From the NCBI GenBank assembly GCA_965224045.1, contig CBDCYD010000015.1:806001-870000 (forward strand): a DNA stretch of 64,000 nucleotides. The letters are read 5' to 3'. The stretch comes from Tectiglobus sp965224045 (lineage in GTDB: Bacteria > Pseudomonadota > Alphaproteobacteria > Rhizobiales > Hyphomicrobiaceae). How positions within the stretch are numbered: the first letter of the stretch is position 1; each line of letters starts with the position of its first letter. A program made the translations under genes and the position numbers. The notes under the pieces are model-generated. The model worked only from the letters and a program-made list of their open reading frames with translations, made no database searches and was not told the origin of the DNA. This document shows positions 37,329-48,774 of the stretch, piece by piece.

Positions 37329-37709
37329 ATGCGAAGGTCGACGTCCGGTTTGCTGCGTCGCTCTGGTCGCGACTTCGTCTGTGCCTTCATTGTGTTTGCG
37401 GTCCTGGTCAGCGCGGTGTCAGGCGGTCAGGAGACGACTAACCCGCTGACCTTGGTGTTCGCTGTTTTGACGCAGTGCGGCCTCGACCCGATCGCCGGCG
37501 CGCTCGGTGCCGGCCATGTGGGCAACCTGGCTGGTGTGCAGATCGATCAGGCCCGCAGCGCCGGCGAGGCGCTCGCGGTCGGCCGTGCGATTGCGGCAAG
37601 CGGTGCCGCACTGTTGTTTTCTGTGATCGTTGCGTTTCAGCTCGCGTTTTTCAGACACCTGCGCCGTGTCCACGCCTCCTCACGGCGCGGTGCGTGGAGG
37701 GGGAGCTAA
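37329..37709 (+). CDS. Uncharacterised membrane protein
   Basis: This protein of 126 residues has two or three hydrophobic segments: FVCAFIVFAVLVSAV (near residue 18), a weaker one around residue 50, and AALLFSVIVAFQLAFF near 98. A basic C-terminus follows (RHLRRVHASSRRGAWR). GGAGG lies 8 bases before ATG 37329, which makes it the better start than the ATG at 37314 that carries that very GGAGG. Not recognised as a family. Confidence 0.55.
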   Translation: MRRSTSGLLRRSGRDFVCAFIVFAVLVSAVSGGQETTNPLTLVFAVLTQCGLDPIAGALGAGHVGNLAGVQIDQARSAGEALAVGRAIAASGAALLFSVIVAFQLAFFRHLRRVHASSRRGAWRGS

Positions 37710-37787
37710 ACATCCCCGCCCCCGGGGGTCGCAAGTTTCCTCTCCACACCATATATAAGCCAGACGTGCGCAAATGGAGACTGGCAC

Positions 37788-38312
37788 ATGCATCCCTCTA
37801 AGCGACTGGTTAAGCGTATGGCGGCCGCGCTGCCTGCGCTGCTGATTTGCGGCTCGTTGGGCGGGGCGGGCGCACTGGTGGCGCTGCTTGCCAATCCCGA
37901 TGCGATGATGCGTGCGGCCTTGTCGGGCAGCGAGCCGACGATTGCCAGGTCGACACCAATCTCCCCGGTGGATGGAGAACGGCGTAATTTCAGGGCCGTA
38001 TCAAACGATCCCGCGGCTGCCCCGCCGTTCAGGCTGCCGCTGCAGAAAGAGCCCGACGATGCCGTTTTCGCGATCGGTGACCGGGTGACGCTCAACCGCG
38101 GCGATGGTGCCCGGCACACGTGGGAAGTCATCGAAATCCGCCGACTCGACCGAACGGTCACCAAAGTTGCGGACGGTGGTGGGGGCAGCAGTTGGGCATT
38201 GGTCACGCTGCGTGACGTCGAGGCGCCCGACGCCGCCAAGGTGCGCCTGCTCATTCAAGAAGGCACCAGTGCACCCTTCAGCTTGAAGAAAATCCGGGAC
38301 CACAGCCTTTAG
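37788..38312 (+). CDS. Uncharacterised exported or membrane-anchored protein
   Basis: The 174-residue protein has one N-terminal hydrophobic segment (AAALPALLICGSLGGAGALV), either a signal or an anchor. The rest is soluble, with a beta-rich stretch DRVTLNRGDGARHTWEVIEI, then WALVTLRDVEA, then LRLLIQEG-like VRLLIQEGTS. No family is recognised. Its TAG stop coincides with the left edge of repeat copy 4. Confidence 0.6.
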   Translation: MHPSKRLVKRMAAALPALLICGSLGGAGALVALLANPDAMMRAALSGSEPTIARSTPISPVDGERRNFRAVSNDPAAAPPFRLPLQKEPDDAVFAIGDRVTLNRGDGARHTWEVIEIRRLDRTVTKVADGGGGSSWALVTLRDVEAPDAAKVRLLIQEGTSAPFSLKKIRDHSL

Positions 38313-38392
38313 GGCAACCTGCTTTCATTCGGAATCGGTCCGATTCCGAAATAATGCAGAAAGTTGCTCGATTCTTTAGGCACGATGATCTG
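38311..38392 (+). repeat. CTAG-edged palindromic repeat, copy 4
   Basis: The element reads GGGCAACCTGCTTTCATTCG at the left, then the palindrome around GGAATCGGTCCGATTCC, then GCAGAAAGTTGCTCGATTCT, then GGCACGATGATC. The left edge has TTTAG where other copies have CTAG, and that TAG is the stop codon of the preceding gene. Same orientation as copies 1 and 5. Confidence 0.85.
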
Positions 38393-38590
38393 GCGCTAGC
38401 CTGATTCGGGCGCCGGTTTTGGGCGCCAGGTCCGGCCCGCGCCTGAAATCCGCCCTGTCGCGCATTTGACCTATCCCGGTGAATTTGCGTCGCCGGCTCT
38501 CGGATGGCTTGCAGTTGCCGGCAATATGCGCTTTGTGAAACAGGCAAGTGACGGGCGCTCGCCCGCAGCGGGCCTGGAGGACATTCTGCC

Positions 38591-38770
38591 GTGCGTCTCA
38601 ATCCCCCAACCCTGTTGATATTCATAATCTCTTTGATTTTCGCACTGGTCGCGATGATCACCAAACTCGGCTACATTCCGGTGCCGCGCTACCTTCCGCA
38701 TCAGGAATACTGGCTGGCGATCACAGCCTATCTGATCCTTGTCGTCGGCGTGCTGTTTCGCGGCCTATAG
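38591..38770 (+). CDS. Small two-helix membrane protein
   Basis: A 59-residue protein starting at GTG 38591, with GGAGG about 10 bases upstream. It has two clean membrane helices: TLLIFIISLIFALVAMITKL (residues 7-26) and WLAITAYLILVVGVLF (42-57). They are joined by the polar loop GYIPVPRYLPHQEY. The composition and strong ribosome site argue for a real gene. It is short enough to be missed by automated calling. Its TAG stop and the stop of the convergent TauE-type gene form the palindrome CTATAG and abut exactly. Confidence 0.8.
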   Translation: MRLNPPTLLIFIISLIFALVAMITKLGYIPVPRYLPHQEYWLAITAYLILVVGVLFRGL

Positions 38771-39517
38771 TGCCGACCAAACGGCGTAAGCGCCCGATAC
38801 GGCTGCGACGCAAAGGATTGCCAATCTAAAGCGGGCCTCGCTCAGCCGCTCGGACATGTAGGCGCCAACCAACGTGCCGACCACGACGAACGGCGCCAGG
38901 AGTGCTGCCGTCGACCAGGCGGAGGCCGGCATCGCACCGACAGTGGCGTGTAGCACCGTTGCCAGCACGTAGCAGAACGCAAAGAACGTCAAGGACAACG
39001 CCCGGCTGACGTCCTTCGACAACCGGGTCCACGCGTTGAGAATGAGGACCGGTGGGCCAGGCATAACCAGAACGGCCGTCAGAAAACCCGTGACAAGGCC
39101 GGTTAGCAGCAGGCTCCAGCGCGGCAGAGCCTCCGGCGGCAGCTCGGCAATGCGCAGATGGCCGGTCTCGCGCAAGGCGAACATACCGGAAAAGATGATG
39201 AGCGAAACACCCACAACCAGGGTCAACGCCGTCAGGTCGAGGCTCATGAAGACCGCGAGCCCGAGCGGAAATCCGAACAGGCTACCCAGTGTCAGCAGCG
39301 CCAGCATGCGTTGCGGCGCCTGACGCCAAAGCCTGGGCACCATCATCAGGCTCTGGACGAGATGAATGACGACGAGAACCTGGATTGCCGCTCCCGACTG
39401 CATGGCAACGAGCAGTACCGGGGCGGCGATGAGACCGAATGCAAAGCCAATAGCGGCCTGAACGCCCGCGCCCACGGTCGCGGCAAGGGCCATCACTGCG
39501 AATGACTCAACGTCCAT
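38765..39517 (-). CDS. TauE/SafE (TSUP) family sulfite exporter-like permease
   Basis: This 250-residue inner-membrane protein has about eight hydrophobic segments and the paired-domain layout of TSUP permeases. The N-terminal half shows GAGVQAAIGFAFGLIAAPVL and the second half TGLVTGFLTAVLVMPGPPVL. Family members export sulfite, sulfoacetate or related anions; the substrate here is open. ATG 39517 has GGGAG about 9 bases upstream. In-frame codons further upstream to 39760 are not protein-like. The stop abuts that of the small convergent membrane protein. Confidence 0.9.
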   Translation of the reverse strand: MDVESFAVMALAATVGAGVQAAIGFAFGLIAAPVLLVAMQSGAAIQVLVVIHLVQSLMMVPRLWRQAPQRMLALLTLGSLFGFPLGLAVFMSLDLTALTLVVGVSLIIFSGMFALRETGHLRIAELPPEALPRWSLLLTGLVTGFLTAVLVMPGPPVLILNAWTRLSKDVSRALSLTFFAFCYVLATVLHATVGAMPASAWSTAALLAPFVVVGTLVGAYMSERLSEARFRLAILCVAAVSGAYAVWSAL

Positions 39518-39670
39518 CGGACGCGCTCCCATGGACGGTTGCATGCCAGCGCGCACGTTAGAGGCTGTTCGCACGAATTGGAACCGCTCTGGCGAACGCC
39601 GCCGACAAGATTCAGGGTGGTCGCGAAATCGTTTGCCGAGCTGCCGGTGAGACGCTATTGCGTCGCGCCC

Positions 39671-40558
39671 ATGCGCCGGGTCCACGCCAATATCATGCTG
39701 CTTTGCATCGCCGCCATCTGGGGGCTCGCGTTCGTCTACCAGAAGACGGCGATGGACCACATCGGGCCCTATCTATTCCTGGCCTGCCGCTCGCTGATCG
39801 CGTCGATCGCGCTGCTGCCGCTGGCGCTGCGGGAAAACCGGCGCCAGGGCGGACGGCCGCAAACCGGATTTTGGCTGGTTGCTGCAACCGGAGGCGTCAG
39901 TTTCTTCCTTGGCGGGATCCTGCAACAGATCGGCCTGGTGACGGCATCGGTGACCAACACCGGGTTCCTGACCGGGCTTTACGTGGTGATCACACCGCTG
40001 CTGATGTGGCTGGTGTTGCGCCGCATGCCGCGGTTCTACGTGTGGCCGGCAGTTGCATTAGCATTCGTCGGGACCTGGCTGCTCGGCGGCGGCACGATCG
40101 GCGGATTCTCGAGCGGAGACTGGCTGGTCGCGATCTCGGCGATCTTCTGGTCGGCGCACATGCTGGTAATCGAGCACTCGGCCAGGCATGCCCGCCCGAT
40201 CGGGTTTACGGCGATCCAGTTTGCCGTGGTCGCGATGCTTTCACTGGCCGGCGTTGCCGCGTTCGAAACCGTGTCGCTCGCAGCGTTGTCGGATGCCGCG
40301 TTTGAAATTGCCTACGTCGGCTTTCTCTCGAGTGCGCTGACCTTCACCCTGCTGGCCGTGGCGATGAAGTACACGCCGGCGGTGGAAGCGACGATCCTGG
40401 TCAGCATGGAGACCGTGTTCGCAGCACTTTGTGCCGTTCTCCTCCTGGGCGAATGGCTGGCGCCGATCGGCTGGCTCGGGGCGGGCATGATGTTTGCGGC
40501 AAGCCTGATCGTGCAGGCTGCACCGGCTCTGTGGGACCGAATCAAACCGCCCGGTTAA
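39671..40558 (+). CDS. EamA/DMT-family transporter
   Basis: This 295-residue protein has ten hydrophobic segments in two EamA repeats, as in drug/metabolite transporters. The first repeat begins HANIMLLCIAAIWGLAFVYQ and contains GPYLFLACRSLIAS. The second contains WLVAISAIFWSAHMLVIEHS and ends TILVSMETVFAALCAVLLLG. Substrate unknown. ATG 39671 has a weak ribosome site; a GTG at 39650 in frame is possible. It is divergent from the TauE-type gene. Confidence 0.9.
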   Translation: MRRVHANIMLLCIAAIWGLAFVYQKTAMDHIGPYLFLACRSLIASIALLPLALRENRRQGGRPQTGFWLVAATGGVSFFLGGILQQIGLVTASVTNTGFLTGLYVVITPLLMWLVLRRMPRFYVWPAVALAFVGTWLLGGGTIGGFSSGDWLVAISAIFWSAHMLVIEHSARHARPIGFTAIQFAVVAMLSLAGVAAFETVSLAALSDAAFEIAYVGFLSSALTFTLLAVAMKYTPAVEATILVSMETVFAALCAVLLLGEWLAPIGWLGAGMMFAASLIVQAAPALWDRIKPPG

Positions 40559-40715
40559 GCGGCCGACGTTTACGACGTGCCGATTTCAGCTACATACAAA
40601 CACAAACAATTGAGTATATGGGATGTTGTGATGCGCGCGCGCACTTCCCATGCTGTGAGAATGGCACTGGCGATGCCGGCCCTCCGGCGACGGGGCAGGC
40701 GGCGGAGTTCGAACG

Positions 40716-41417
40716 ATGATGGCAAAGACGGTCGACGGAGCGAGCATCCTCACGCTAACCGGGACAGTATTGATTGTCCTGATCCTGGTTTCCGTGCCGG
40801 CCGCGGCCGGGTGCAGCTCCAGCGCCGGACCGGGCGTCGACTGGTCCGGATGCCGCAAAGTCAGCAAATACCTGCAGGACATGGACCTGGAAGGGGCAAA
40901 TCTCGTCCGCACCGACCTCAGCCGGACGAACATGACCAACGCGAAGCTGATGCGTGCGCAGCTGACCAAGGCCAATATCACCCGCGCGATCCTGCGCGAC
41001 GCCGATCTGAGCAACGCCAATCTCTCCGGTGCAGTGGCGATGCGGGCCTACATGGACCGGGTCAGGTTGGCCAAGGCCGATCTTTCCAAAAGCGAAATGC
41101 ACCGCGCCAATCTCACGGCGGCGGACCTCAGTGGGGCCAACCTGCATGGCGCCCAGCTTAGCCGGGCCGTTCTCAGCGGCGCCAATCTCGACAATGCGAA
41201 CGCGAAGTATGCCAATCTGGCGCGCGCCGACATGCGGCTCGCTTCGCTCAAGAACGTCGACCTCAGCCACGCCTACCTGTTCCGCACGCGCCTTGAAGGC
41301 GTCGACCTGTCGACGACCCAAGGCCTGACCGGCAATCAGCTCGTGATCAGTTGTGGTGACGACAAGACCAAGCTGCCCAACGGCCTCACCCGCCCCGACA
41401 ACTGGCCGTGCGAGTGA
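40716..41417 (+). CDS. Exported pentapeptide-repeat protein
   Basis: This 233-residue protein has an N-terminal signal or anchor (TLTGTVLIVLILVSVPAAAG, followed by a cysteine, which may make it a lipoprotein). Residues 55-200 form about 28 pentapeptide repeats of A(D/N)LxX type: LEGANLVRTDLSRTNMTNAK, ANLSGAVAMRAYM, ADLSGANLHGAQLSRAVLSG. These fold as a right-handed quadrilateral beta-helix. Some cytoplasmic members mimic DNA and inhibit gyrase, but export argues against that here. C-terminal cysteines may form a disulfide. GGAG precedes ATG 40716 by about 9 bases. Confidence 0.92.
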   Translation: MMAKTVDGASILTLTGTVLIVLILVSVPAAAGCSSSAGPGVDWSGCRKVSKYLQDMDLEGANLVRTDLSRTNMTNAKLMRAQLTKANITRAILRDADLSNANLSGAVAMRAYMDRVRLAKADLSKSEMHRANLTAADLSGANLHGAQLSRAVLSGANLDNANAKYANLARADMRLASLKNVDLSHAYLFRTRLEGVDLSTTQGLTGNQLVISCGDDKTKLPNGLTRPDNWPCE

Positions 41418-41496
41418 CTGCGCACCGCAAGTGAAACTGCGAGGCGCTCGACAGCACCGATTGATCCGTTTCGCCGGGCGGGCCATATTCCGGGGC

Positions 41497-44226
<2,730 letters not shown>

Positions 44227-44290
44227 CGGTGTCGGCAGCTCTTCCATGGCACCGGCCTGGCAGTCGGCGGATACATGCGAAAGTGCCCGC

Positions 44291-45157
44291 ATGAGCGGCC
44301 TGCTCTGGGGCCTGCTTGGCGCGTTGTTCATCGGGGTTTCCGACTGCGTTGCCCGCATCACCGCGCAGTGCGTTTCGATTTCCGTTCTCCTCGCCGCGGT
44401 CATGGGCTTATCGACCGTGGTGCTGACGGGATGGATGGCTATCACGGACACCTGGCCGGTCTGGCACGCTTACGGATGGGGTGCCGCGGCGTTGTCCGGA
44501 CTGCTCAACCTGGTTGCACTGGCCCTGCTTTACACGGCCCTTGTCCGTGGTCCCGTTAGCGTTGCATCGCCGGCGGCTTCATCGTTTTCCGTCATCCTCG
44601 TTTTGATGAACGCGCTGGCCGGCGAGCCGCTGTCGTGGCATCAGGCCGGCGCGATCGGGCTGGTCTTCATCGGTGTCGCGATGCTTTCGCGGCGCGGCGG
44701 TACGGGCGATGCCTTCGATGCCTCGCATTTGCAGACCACGGCAGCCTATGGGCTGGCGGCCGCGCTGGTGATCGCGGCAAGGATGTATCTCGCCCAGGAG
44801 GCGGCCGACGCTCTCGGGTCGATCCCGTCGCTCTATCTCAACCGTGTGTTTGCCCTCGCAGGCGTGGCGGTCATTTTCGCTTTCGAACGCGCGCGTGGAG
44901 TAACGCAGCAATGGCCGGACCTTTCAGGCGCTGGCCTGGTTCTGCTGCAGTCCGTTCTGGAGACGCTCGCCCTAGCCAGCTTTTTGATCGGATCTGCGCA
45001 TGACGGGCGCATTGGGGCGACGATCGGCTTTGCCACGTTTTCCGCCATCACCGCTCTCACGGCCTGGCTCTGGCTCGGTGAACCCGTCGGATGGCGGCGA
45101 AGCTTCTGGATGGGCGTTATTGCGGCAGGCATCGCGCTCGCGATGATGGCCCAGTGA
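44291..45157 (+). CDS. EamA/DMT-family transporter
   Basis: The 288-residue protein shows ten hydrophobic segments in two EamA halves: LLWGLLGALFIGVSDCVARI at the start, LVALALLYTALVRGPVSVAS, then a second half with AAYGLAAALVIAARMYLAQ and the closing ALTAWLWLGEPVGWRRSFWM. Substrate unknown. It starts 65 bases after uvrB on the same strand; ATG 44291 has only a weak ribosome site and an in-frame start at 44246 is possible. Confidence 0.85.
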   Translation: MSGLLWGLLGALFIGVSDCVARITAQCVSISVLLAAVMGLSTVVLTGWMAITDTWPVWHAYGWGAAALSGLLNLVALALLYTALVRGPVSVASPAASSFSVILVLMNALAGEPLSWHQAGAIGLVFIGVAMLSRRGGTGDAFDASHLQTTAAYGLAAALVIAARMYLAQEAADALGSIPSLYLNRVFALAGVAVIFAFERARGVTQQWPDLSGAGLVLLQSVLETLALASFLIGSAHDGRIGATIGFATFSAITALTAWLWLGEPVGWRRSFWMGVIAAGIALAMMAQ

Positions 45158-45240
45158 AGACGCGGTTGGCTCTTGACCGGCCAGCGGTTCGCTCTCTATG
45201 CGAAAGGGTAGTGCGGAATTATTCGATATGGCATATGATT

Positions 45241-45284
45241 TTATCATAACTGATGATAATAACTTTCGGTTGAGATCTTCAACC
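45241..45284. promoter_or_regulatory. AT-rich promoter region with two palindromes, possible operator
   Basis: TTATCAT (45241-45247) pairs with ATGATAA (45253-45259), and GGTTGAGATCTTCAACC (45268-45284) is almost self-complementary. They sit in an AT-rich stretch 85-130 bases upstream of the SnoaL-like/DehI-like pair. Such spacing suits a regulator binding site, but no regulator gene is adjacent. Confidence 0.35.
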
Positions 45285-45369
45285 AAAGGGTGAGGATCGA
45301 TTAGGAAATTCATACATTTATTTCTCACGACTGGTTCGTCGCGAGACAAAGTGGCCAGGGGGCGGAGAA

Positions 45370-45807
45370 TTGCAACGCGAGTACGTAGCCGAGCACATTG
45401 AAACGGCACGGGAGTTCTTGCGGGCCTGGGCAGCACAGGACATTGATCGCTGCATGGCACTGCTCCACACCGATGCGACGTTTGCCGACAATGTCGGTGA
45501 CAGTCTCGTTCCATATGCCGGCGAGACACGAGGGCGCGAGGCGATCCAGAAGATCATGGAAAGAGAGATGCGAAACTGGGAGCATCTCGCAATCAGACCG
45601 GGACCGATGCTCGTCAGCACGGCACGGCACGATCAGTTGCATTGCCAGATCGAGTTCCTGATCCGCCACCGGCCGACCGGCGAACGGCTGTTCGGAAAAA
45701 ACCGGTTCGTTGCCCGGCTCGAAGATGGTGTGATCAAATCGATCAATATCTTCCACGATGCTCCGATGTTCGAGGCCTTCCTCAAGCTGATCGGCTCGCC
45801 GCGATGA
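45370..45807 (+). CDS. SnoaL-like / NTF2-fold protein
   Basis: This 145-residue protein has the NTF2-like cone fold layout. An N-terminal helix (TAREFLRAWAAQDIDRCMAL) leads to LHTDATFADNVGDS, then strands with HDQLHCQIEFLIRHRPTGER and RFVARLEDGVIKSINIFHDA. Relatives include small isomerases, hydratases and binding proteins. The start is TTG 45370, just after GGGGGCGGAG. Its stop overlaps the next gene's start as ATGA, so the two are translationally coupled. Confidence 0.78.
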   Translation: MQREYVAEHIETAREFLRAWAAQDIDRCMALLHTDATFADNVGDSLVPYAGETRGREAIQKIMEREMRNWEHLAIRPGPMLVSTARHDQLHCQIEFLIRHRPTGERLFGKNRFVARLEDGVIKSINIFHDAPMFEAFLKLIGSPR

Positions 45808-46613
45808 ACTTGGCGGAAGTCCGCGAGGCGAATGCGCCGGCTGAGGTCAGACGCCTCTATGACGATATCAAACAGGCGACCGGCATCCCGCAAGTCAACC
45901 TGATCTATCGTCATCTCGCGACGGAGCAGGGCATGCTGGAATGGACCTGGGCGGTGCTCGGGCCGCTCTACAGGTCCGGGGCAATCACAGCGCAGGTCGG
46001 GCGCCTCACGGCCGCCATCGCGGACATTTCGGATTCAGCGCCTCTGAGTGGCCTGGCGCCGGACGAGGCGCTGGCCGTGCGCGACGTGCTCGCGTTCTAC
46101 AACCACGGCAATGCGCATAACCTGATCGCGTTCGCCACGCTTGGCAAGGCCGATACCGACCTCACGACCAATGCCCGCGGTCCGGATGTCTCGATCGCAT
46201 CAGCGCGCCGGCCGGCGCCGCCTTCAGCGATTGCGCCGTTGCCCAGACTGACGGCGCTGCCCGAGGATATGCAAGCGTTGGTGACGGATCTGGCAGGGCG
46301 CCAGGGCGGAGCGGCCATCGGGGTCACACCGAGCATGTACCTGCACCTTGCGCTGTGGCCTGCGGCAATGCGAGTAGTTCACGCCACAGTCTTGGAGATG
46401 ATCGAGACCGGCCGGCTAGCAGACGACGTCGCGCGCGTGACGGCCAGGGTGGATGACATCGCCGGTGAACTCGTTGGCCTGCTGGCAGCCCCCGACGTTG
46501 CAGCGCCTGAACCGGGCCGGCGTCAAGCCGCGCTCACGACTATCAAGACGTTCGTCGACCACACGATCCCCGAAATGGTGGTGATTGGCCACTGGCTGGC
46601 CAGGCGGTTCTGA
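45804..46613 (+). CDS. DehI-like (group I haloacid dehalogenase) family protein
   Basis: The protein of 269 residues is all-helical and resembles the DehI family, which hydrolyses D- and L-2-haloacids. Typical segments are PAEVRRLYDDIKQATGIPQV, QGMLEWTWAVLGPLYRSGAI and LAFYNHGNAHNLIAFATLGK. A second half repeats the pattern with GVTPSMYLHLALWPAAMRVV. The family match is by pattern recall and the catalytic Asp and Asn were not confirmed, so dehalogenase activity is uncertain. ATG 45804 overlaps the stop of the SnoaL-like gene by 4 bases. Confidence 0.65.
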   Translation: MNLAEVREANAPAEVRRLYDDIKQATGIPQVNLIYRHLATEQGMLEWTWAVLGPLYRSGAITAQVGRLTAAIADISDSAPLSGLAPDEALAVRDVLAFYNHGNAHNLIAFATLGKADTDLTTNARGPDVSIASARRPAPPSAIAPLPRLTALPEDMQALVTDLAGRQGGAAIGVTPSMYLHLALWPAAMRVVHATVLEMIETGRLADDVARVTARVDDIAGELVGLLAAPDVAAPEPGRRQAALTTIKTFVDHTIPEMVVIGHWLARRF

Positions 46614-46670
46614 GCGGATGCAGGCCTGGGCGCGCTGCCAACGCCGGCCTGCATTGGGGCCCGGCTAGCG

Positions 46671-47567
46671 CTACGCGGCGTAGACGCTTTTGGCGCCGCC
46701 AGTTTTTTGAGACTTGAAGATCGAACTTGCATCCGGTGCCGGCGGCAGCGGCAGAACGACAGGGCACGGCTCGATGCGCGGTGTCGTCGTCGGTTTGCCG
46801 ATAATCGTGCGCGCGTGCAGATCCTGCCAGAGTTCGCCACGGGATAGGAACTGCAGGTAGGATCCGCTACCGAGCAGCGGCCAGGCGTCAGCGGCGAGGC
46901 ACTCGTAGAAACAGATCAGGCGTGCGCGGTCGCTGGTGTTGGGGGCGGAACCGTGCAGCGCCCGCACGTGATGAACCGTCATGCTGCCCACCTTGCCGGT
47001 CAAGGTTACCGCCTTGGCATAGTCGAAAGCCGGATCGTCGGGATCAACCGCGCCGCAGAATACGCCGTCACTGTTGTGATGGTTCAAGACCGGGCCCTTG
47101 TGCGACCCTGGAATAATCTGGAGCGGGCCGTTGGCCAGATCGACGTCCTCGAGCATCAGGCCGCAGGCCAACAAATTGTCGTTGGTGTGCGGATAGAAGG
47201 CCCAGTCCTGATGCCACTCGACGGCGGCGCCGCCGCCGGGCGCCTTGGTGTTCAGCTTCGAGGTCTGCAGCAGGACATTCGGGCCGAGCAGCTGACGCAG
47301 GACCTCGGTCATGCGAGAGTTCTGCAGGACCTCCCAGTAGTAGGGATGCTGCTTCGTCGGAAGCTTGATCCGCGTCAGCTTGGGCTGATCGGGGCAATGG
47401 CCCTCGTCGAGATCGTAAACCGCGTTGTTCTCTTTGACGTCGCGTGACTTGTCGATCAGGTCGAGTGTGATCTCGCGCAGCCGGGCGACCTGCTCCGGGG
47501 AGACGGCATCTTCAACCAGCAGGTAACCATTCTCATTGTAAAATTCGATCTGATCCGGCGACAGCAT
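46671..47567 (-). CDS. Phytanoyl-CoA dioxygenase (PhyH) family protein
   Basis: This 298-residue Fe(II)/2-oxoglutarate oxygenase starts MLSPDQIEFYNENGYLLVED, the usual PhyH opening. The metal-binding HxD is in VEWHQDWAFYPHTND and the distal His in VHHVRALHGSAPNTSDRARL. LANGPLQIIPGSHKGPVLNH lies between them. It hydroxylates an unknown small molecule. GGGAG precedes ATG 47567 by about 8 bases. It is divergent from a second putative Fe/2OG-type gene, sharing a 193-base promoter region. Confidence 0.92.
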   Translation of the reverse strand: MLSPDQIEFYNENGYLLVEDAVSPEQVARLREITLDLIDKSRDVKENNAVYDLDEGHCPDQPKLTRIKLPTKQHPYYWEVLQNSRMTEVLRQLLGPNVLLQTSKLNTKAPGGGAAVEWHQDWAFYPHTNDNLLACGLMLEDVDLANGPLQIIPGSHKGPVLNHHNSDGVFCGAVDPDDPAFDYAKAVTLTGKVGSMTVHHVRALHGSAPNTSDRARLICFYECLAADAWPLLGSGSYLQFLSRGELWQDLHARTIIGKPTTTPRIEPCPVVLPLPPAPDASSIFKSQKTGGAKSVYAA

Positions 47568-47760
47568 CTATGAGCACTCCCGTTGGCCTCTTGCAGGCGA
47601 CCGCGACGGGATCACGATTGCGCGCACGTCGGCCAGCGTCAATCTCCCGTGGCGCAATCGGGCATCCGCTCACGGATGATCGCAAACCCGTGTGTCGCTG
47701 GCATCGGTCTTGCTTCAAACCTTTGCGATACGCGCATTGATGTTTCGAGTAGAGACCACC

Positions 47761-48717
47761 ATGGCCCTTGATATCCTTAACCCGACTTTCGCAACCGGCA
47801 GCCCGTCCGACTTTGGCACAGGCCTGGTTCATTTCCAGCACGACTTCGCTTCGGACGCGCTGTTCGGCGACGATGCCCTGGCCGACCTGATCGAGAACTG
47901 CCCGCGCGAGCATTACCTGCTCCAGGCCGTGCTTGGCACGGAGGACGAAGGTGCGTGGAGCCATGGCGGGCTCGAAGGCGTTTCCGGGAAGTACGCGCTG
48001 CGTGCCATTCGCGAAGGGCGGCTATGGCTGTGCCTGCAGCGTCTCGACCTTGTAGCACCACACATCGATCGCCTGATCCTGGATGCGTTCTTGGCTAGGG
48101 AGGCGGAAAATCCCGGCCTGCAGACCAGCCGCCACAGGTCCAGCCTGCTGATTTCCTCACCTGGGGCCAGTGTGCCCTACCATGCCGATATCCCAATGAT
48201 TGCGCTCTGGCATCTGCGCGGTCGCAAACGGGTCTGGCTTTACGACGCCGAAAATCAGGACATGCTGCCCGACCGCGCGCTCGAGGGCATCATCCTACGT
48301 GAGAGCGAGGAGGAGATCTCGTTCGATCCGGACTGGGACAGGCAGGCCATGTGCATCGACCTCGCGCCCGGCTGGGCGTTGAGCTGGCCGCATAATGCGC
48401 CGCATAGGGTCGACAATCTTGACGGCCTCAACGTCTCGATCACCACGGATTATTTCACCGCTTCAGCGCAGCGCAAGTACGGCGTCTACTACGCCAACGG
48501 CCTGATGCGCCGGCGGCTCGGCATCAAAGCGCCATCGACGCAGACGGATGGAATTCTGCCGCTGGTCAAATGCGGCGCAGCGCTCGGGTTGAAAAAGCTC
48601 GGCGTCCACCGCGCACAGGAACGCGAACTGGTCAAACGGTTCGAACTCGACCCAACGACACCCGGCGATATCCGGGTATTGTCAGCCTCCGAGCAGTGCG
48701 CGATCCACCTGGCGTAA
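47761..48717 (+). CDS. JmjC/cupin-like protein, putative Fe(II) oxygenase
   Basis: This 318-residue protein has a cupin-type core. ISSPGASVPYHADIPMIALW carries the H-x-D pair, then HLRGRKRVWLYDAENQDML, and LSWPHNAPHRVDNLDGLNVS carries the distal His. These resemble JmjC-like oxygenases without the histone-binding parts. Substrate unknown. It faces the PhyH gene across a shared promoter region and is followed 57 bases later by a GNAT/CelD-like gene. ATG 47761 is chosen; an in-frame ATG at 47740 is possible. Confidence 0.72.
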   Translation: MALDILNPTFATGSPSDFGTGLVHFQHDFASDALFGDDALADLIENCPREHYLLQAVLGTEDEGAWSHGGLEGVSGKYALRAIREGRLWLCLQRLDLVAPHIDRLILDAFLAREAENPGLQTSRHRSSLLISSPGASVPYHADIPMIALWHLRGRKRVWLYDAENQDMLPDRALEGIILRESEEEISFDPDWDRQAMCIDLAPGWALSWPHNAPHRVDNLDGLNVSITTDYFTASAQRKYGVYYANGLMRRRLGIKAPSTQTDGILPLVKCGAALGLKKLGVHRAQERELVKRFELDPTTPGDIRVLSASEQCAIHLA

Positions 48718-48774
48718 TGCCGGAAAAGGCCAATGAAGCCTGACGTTCTCATCCCCCCTCAGGAGAGCTTCGGC

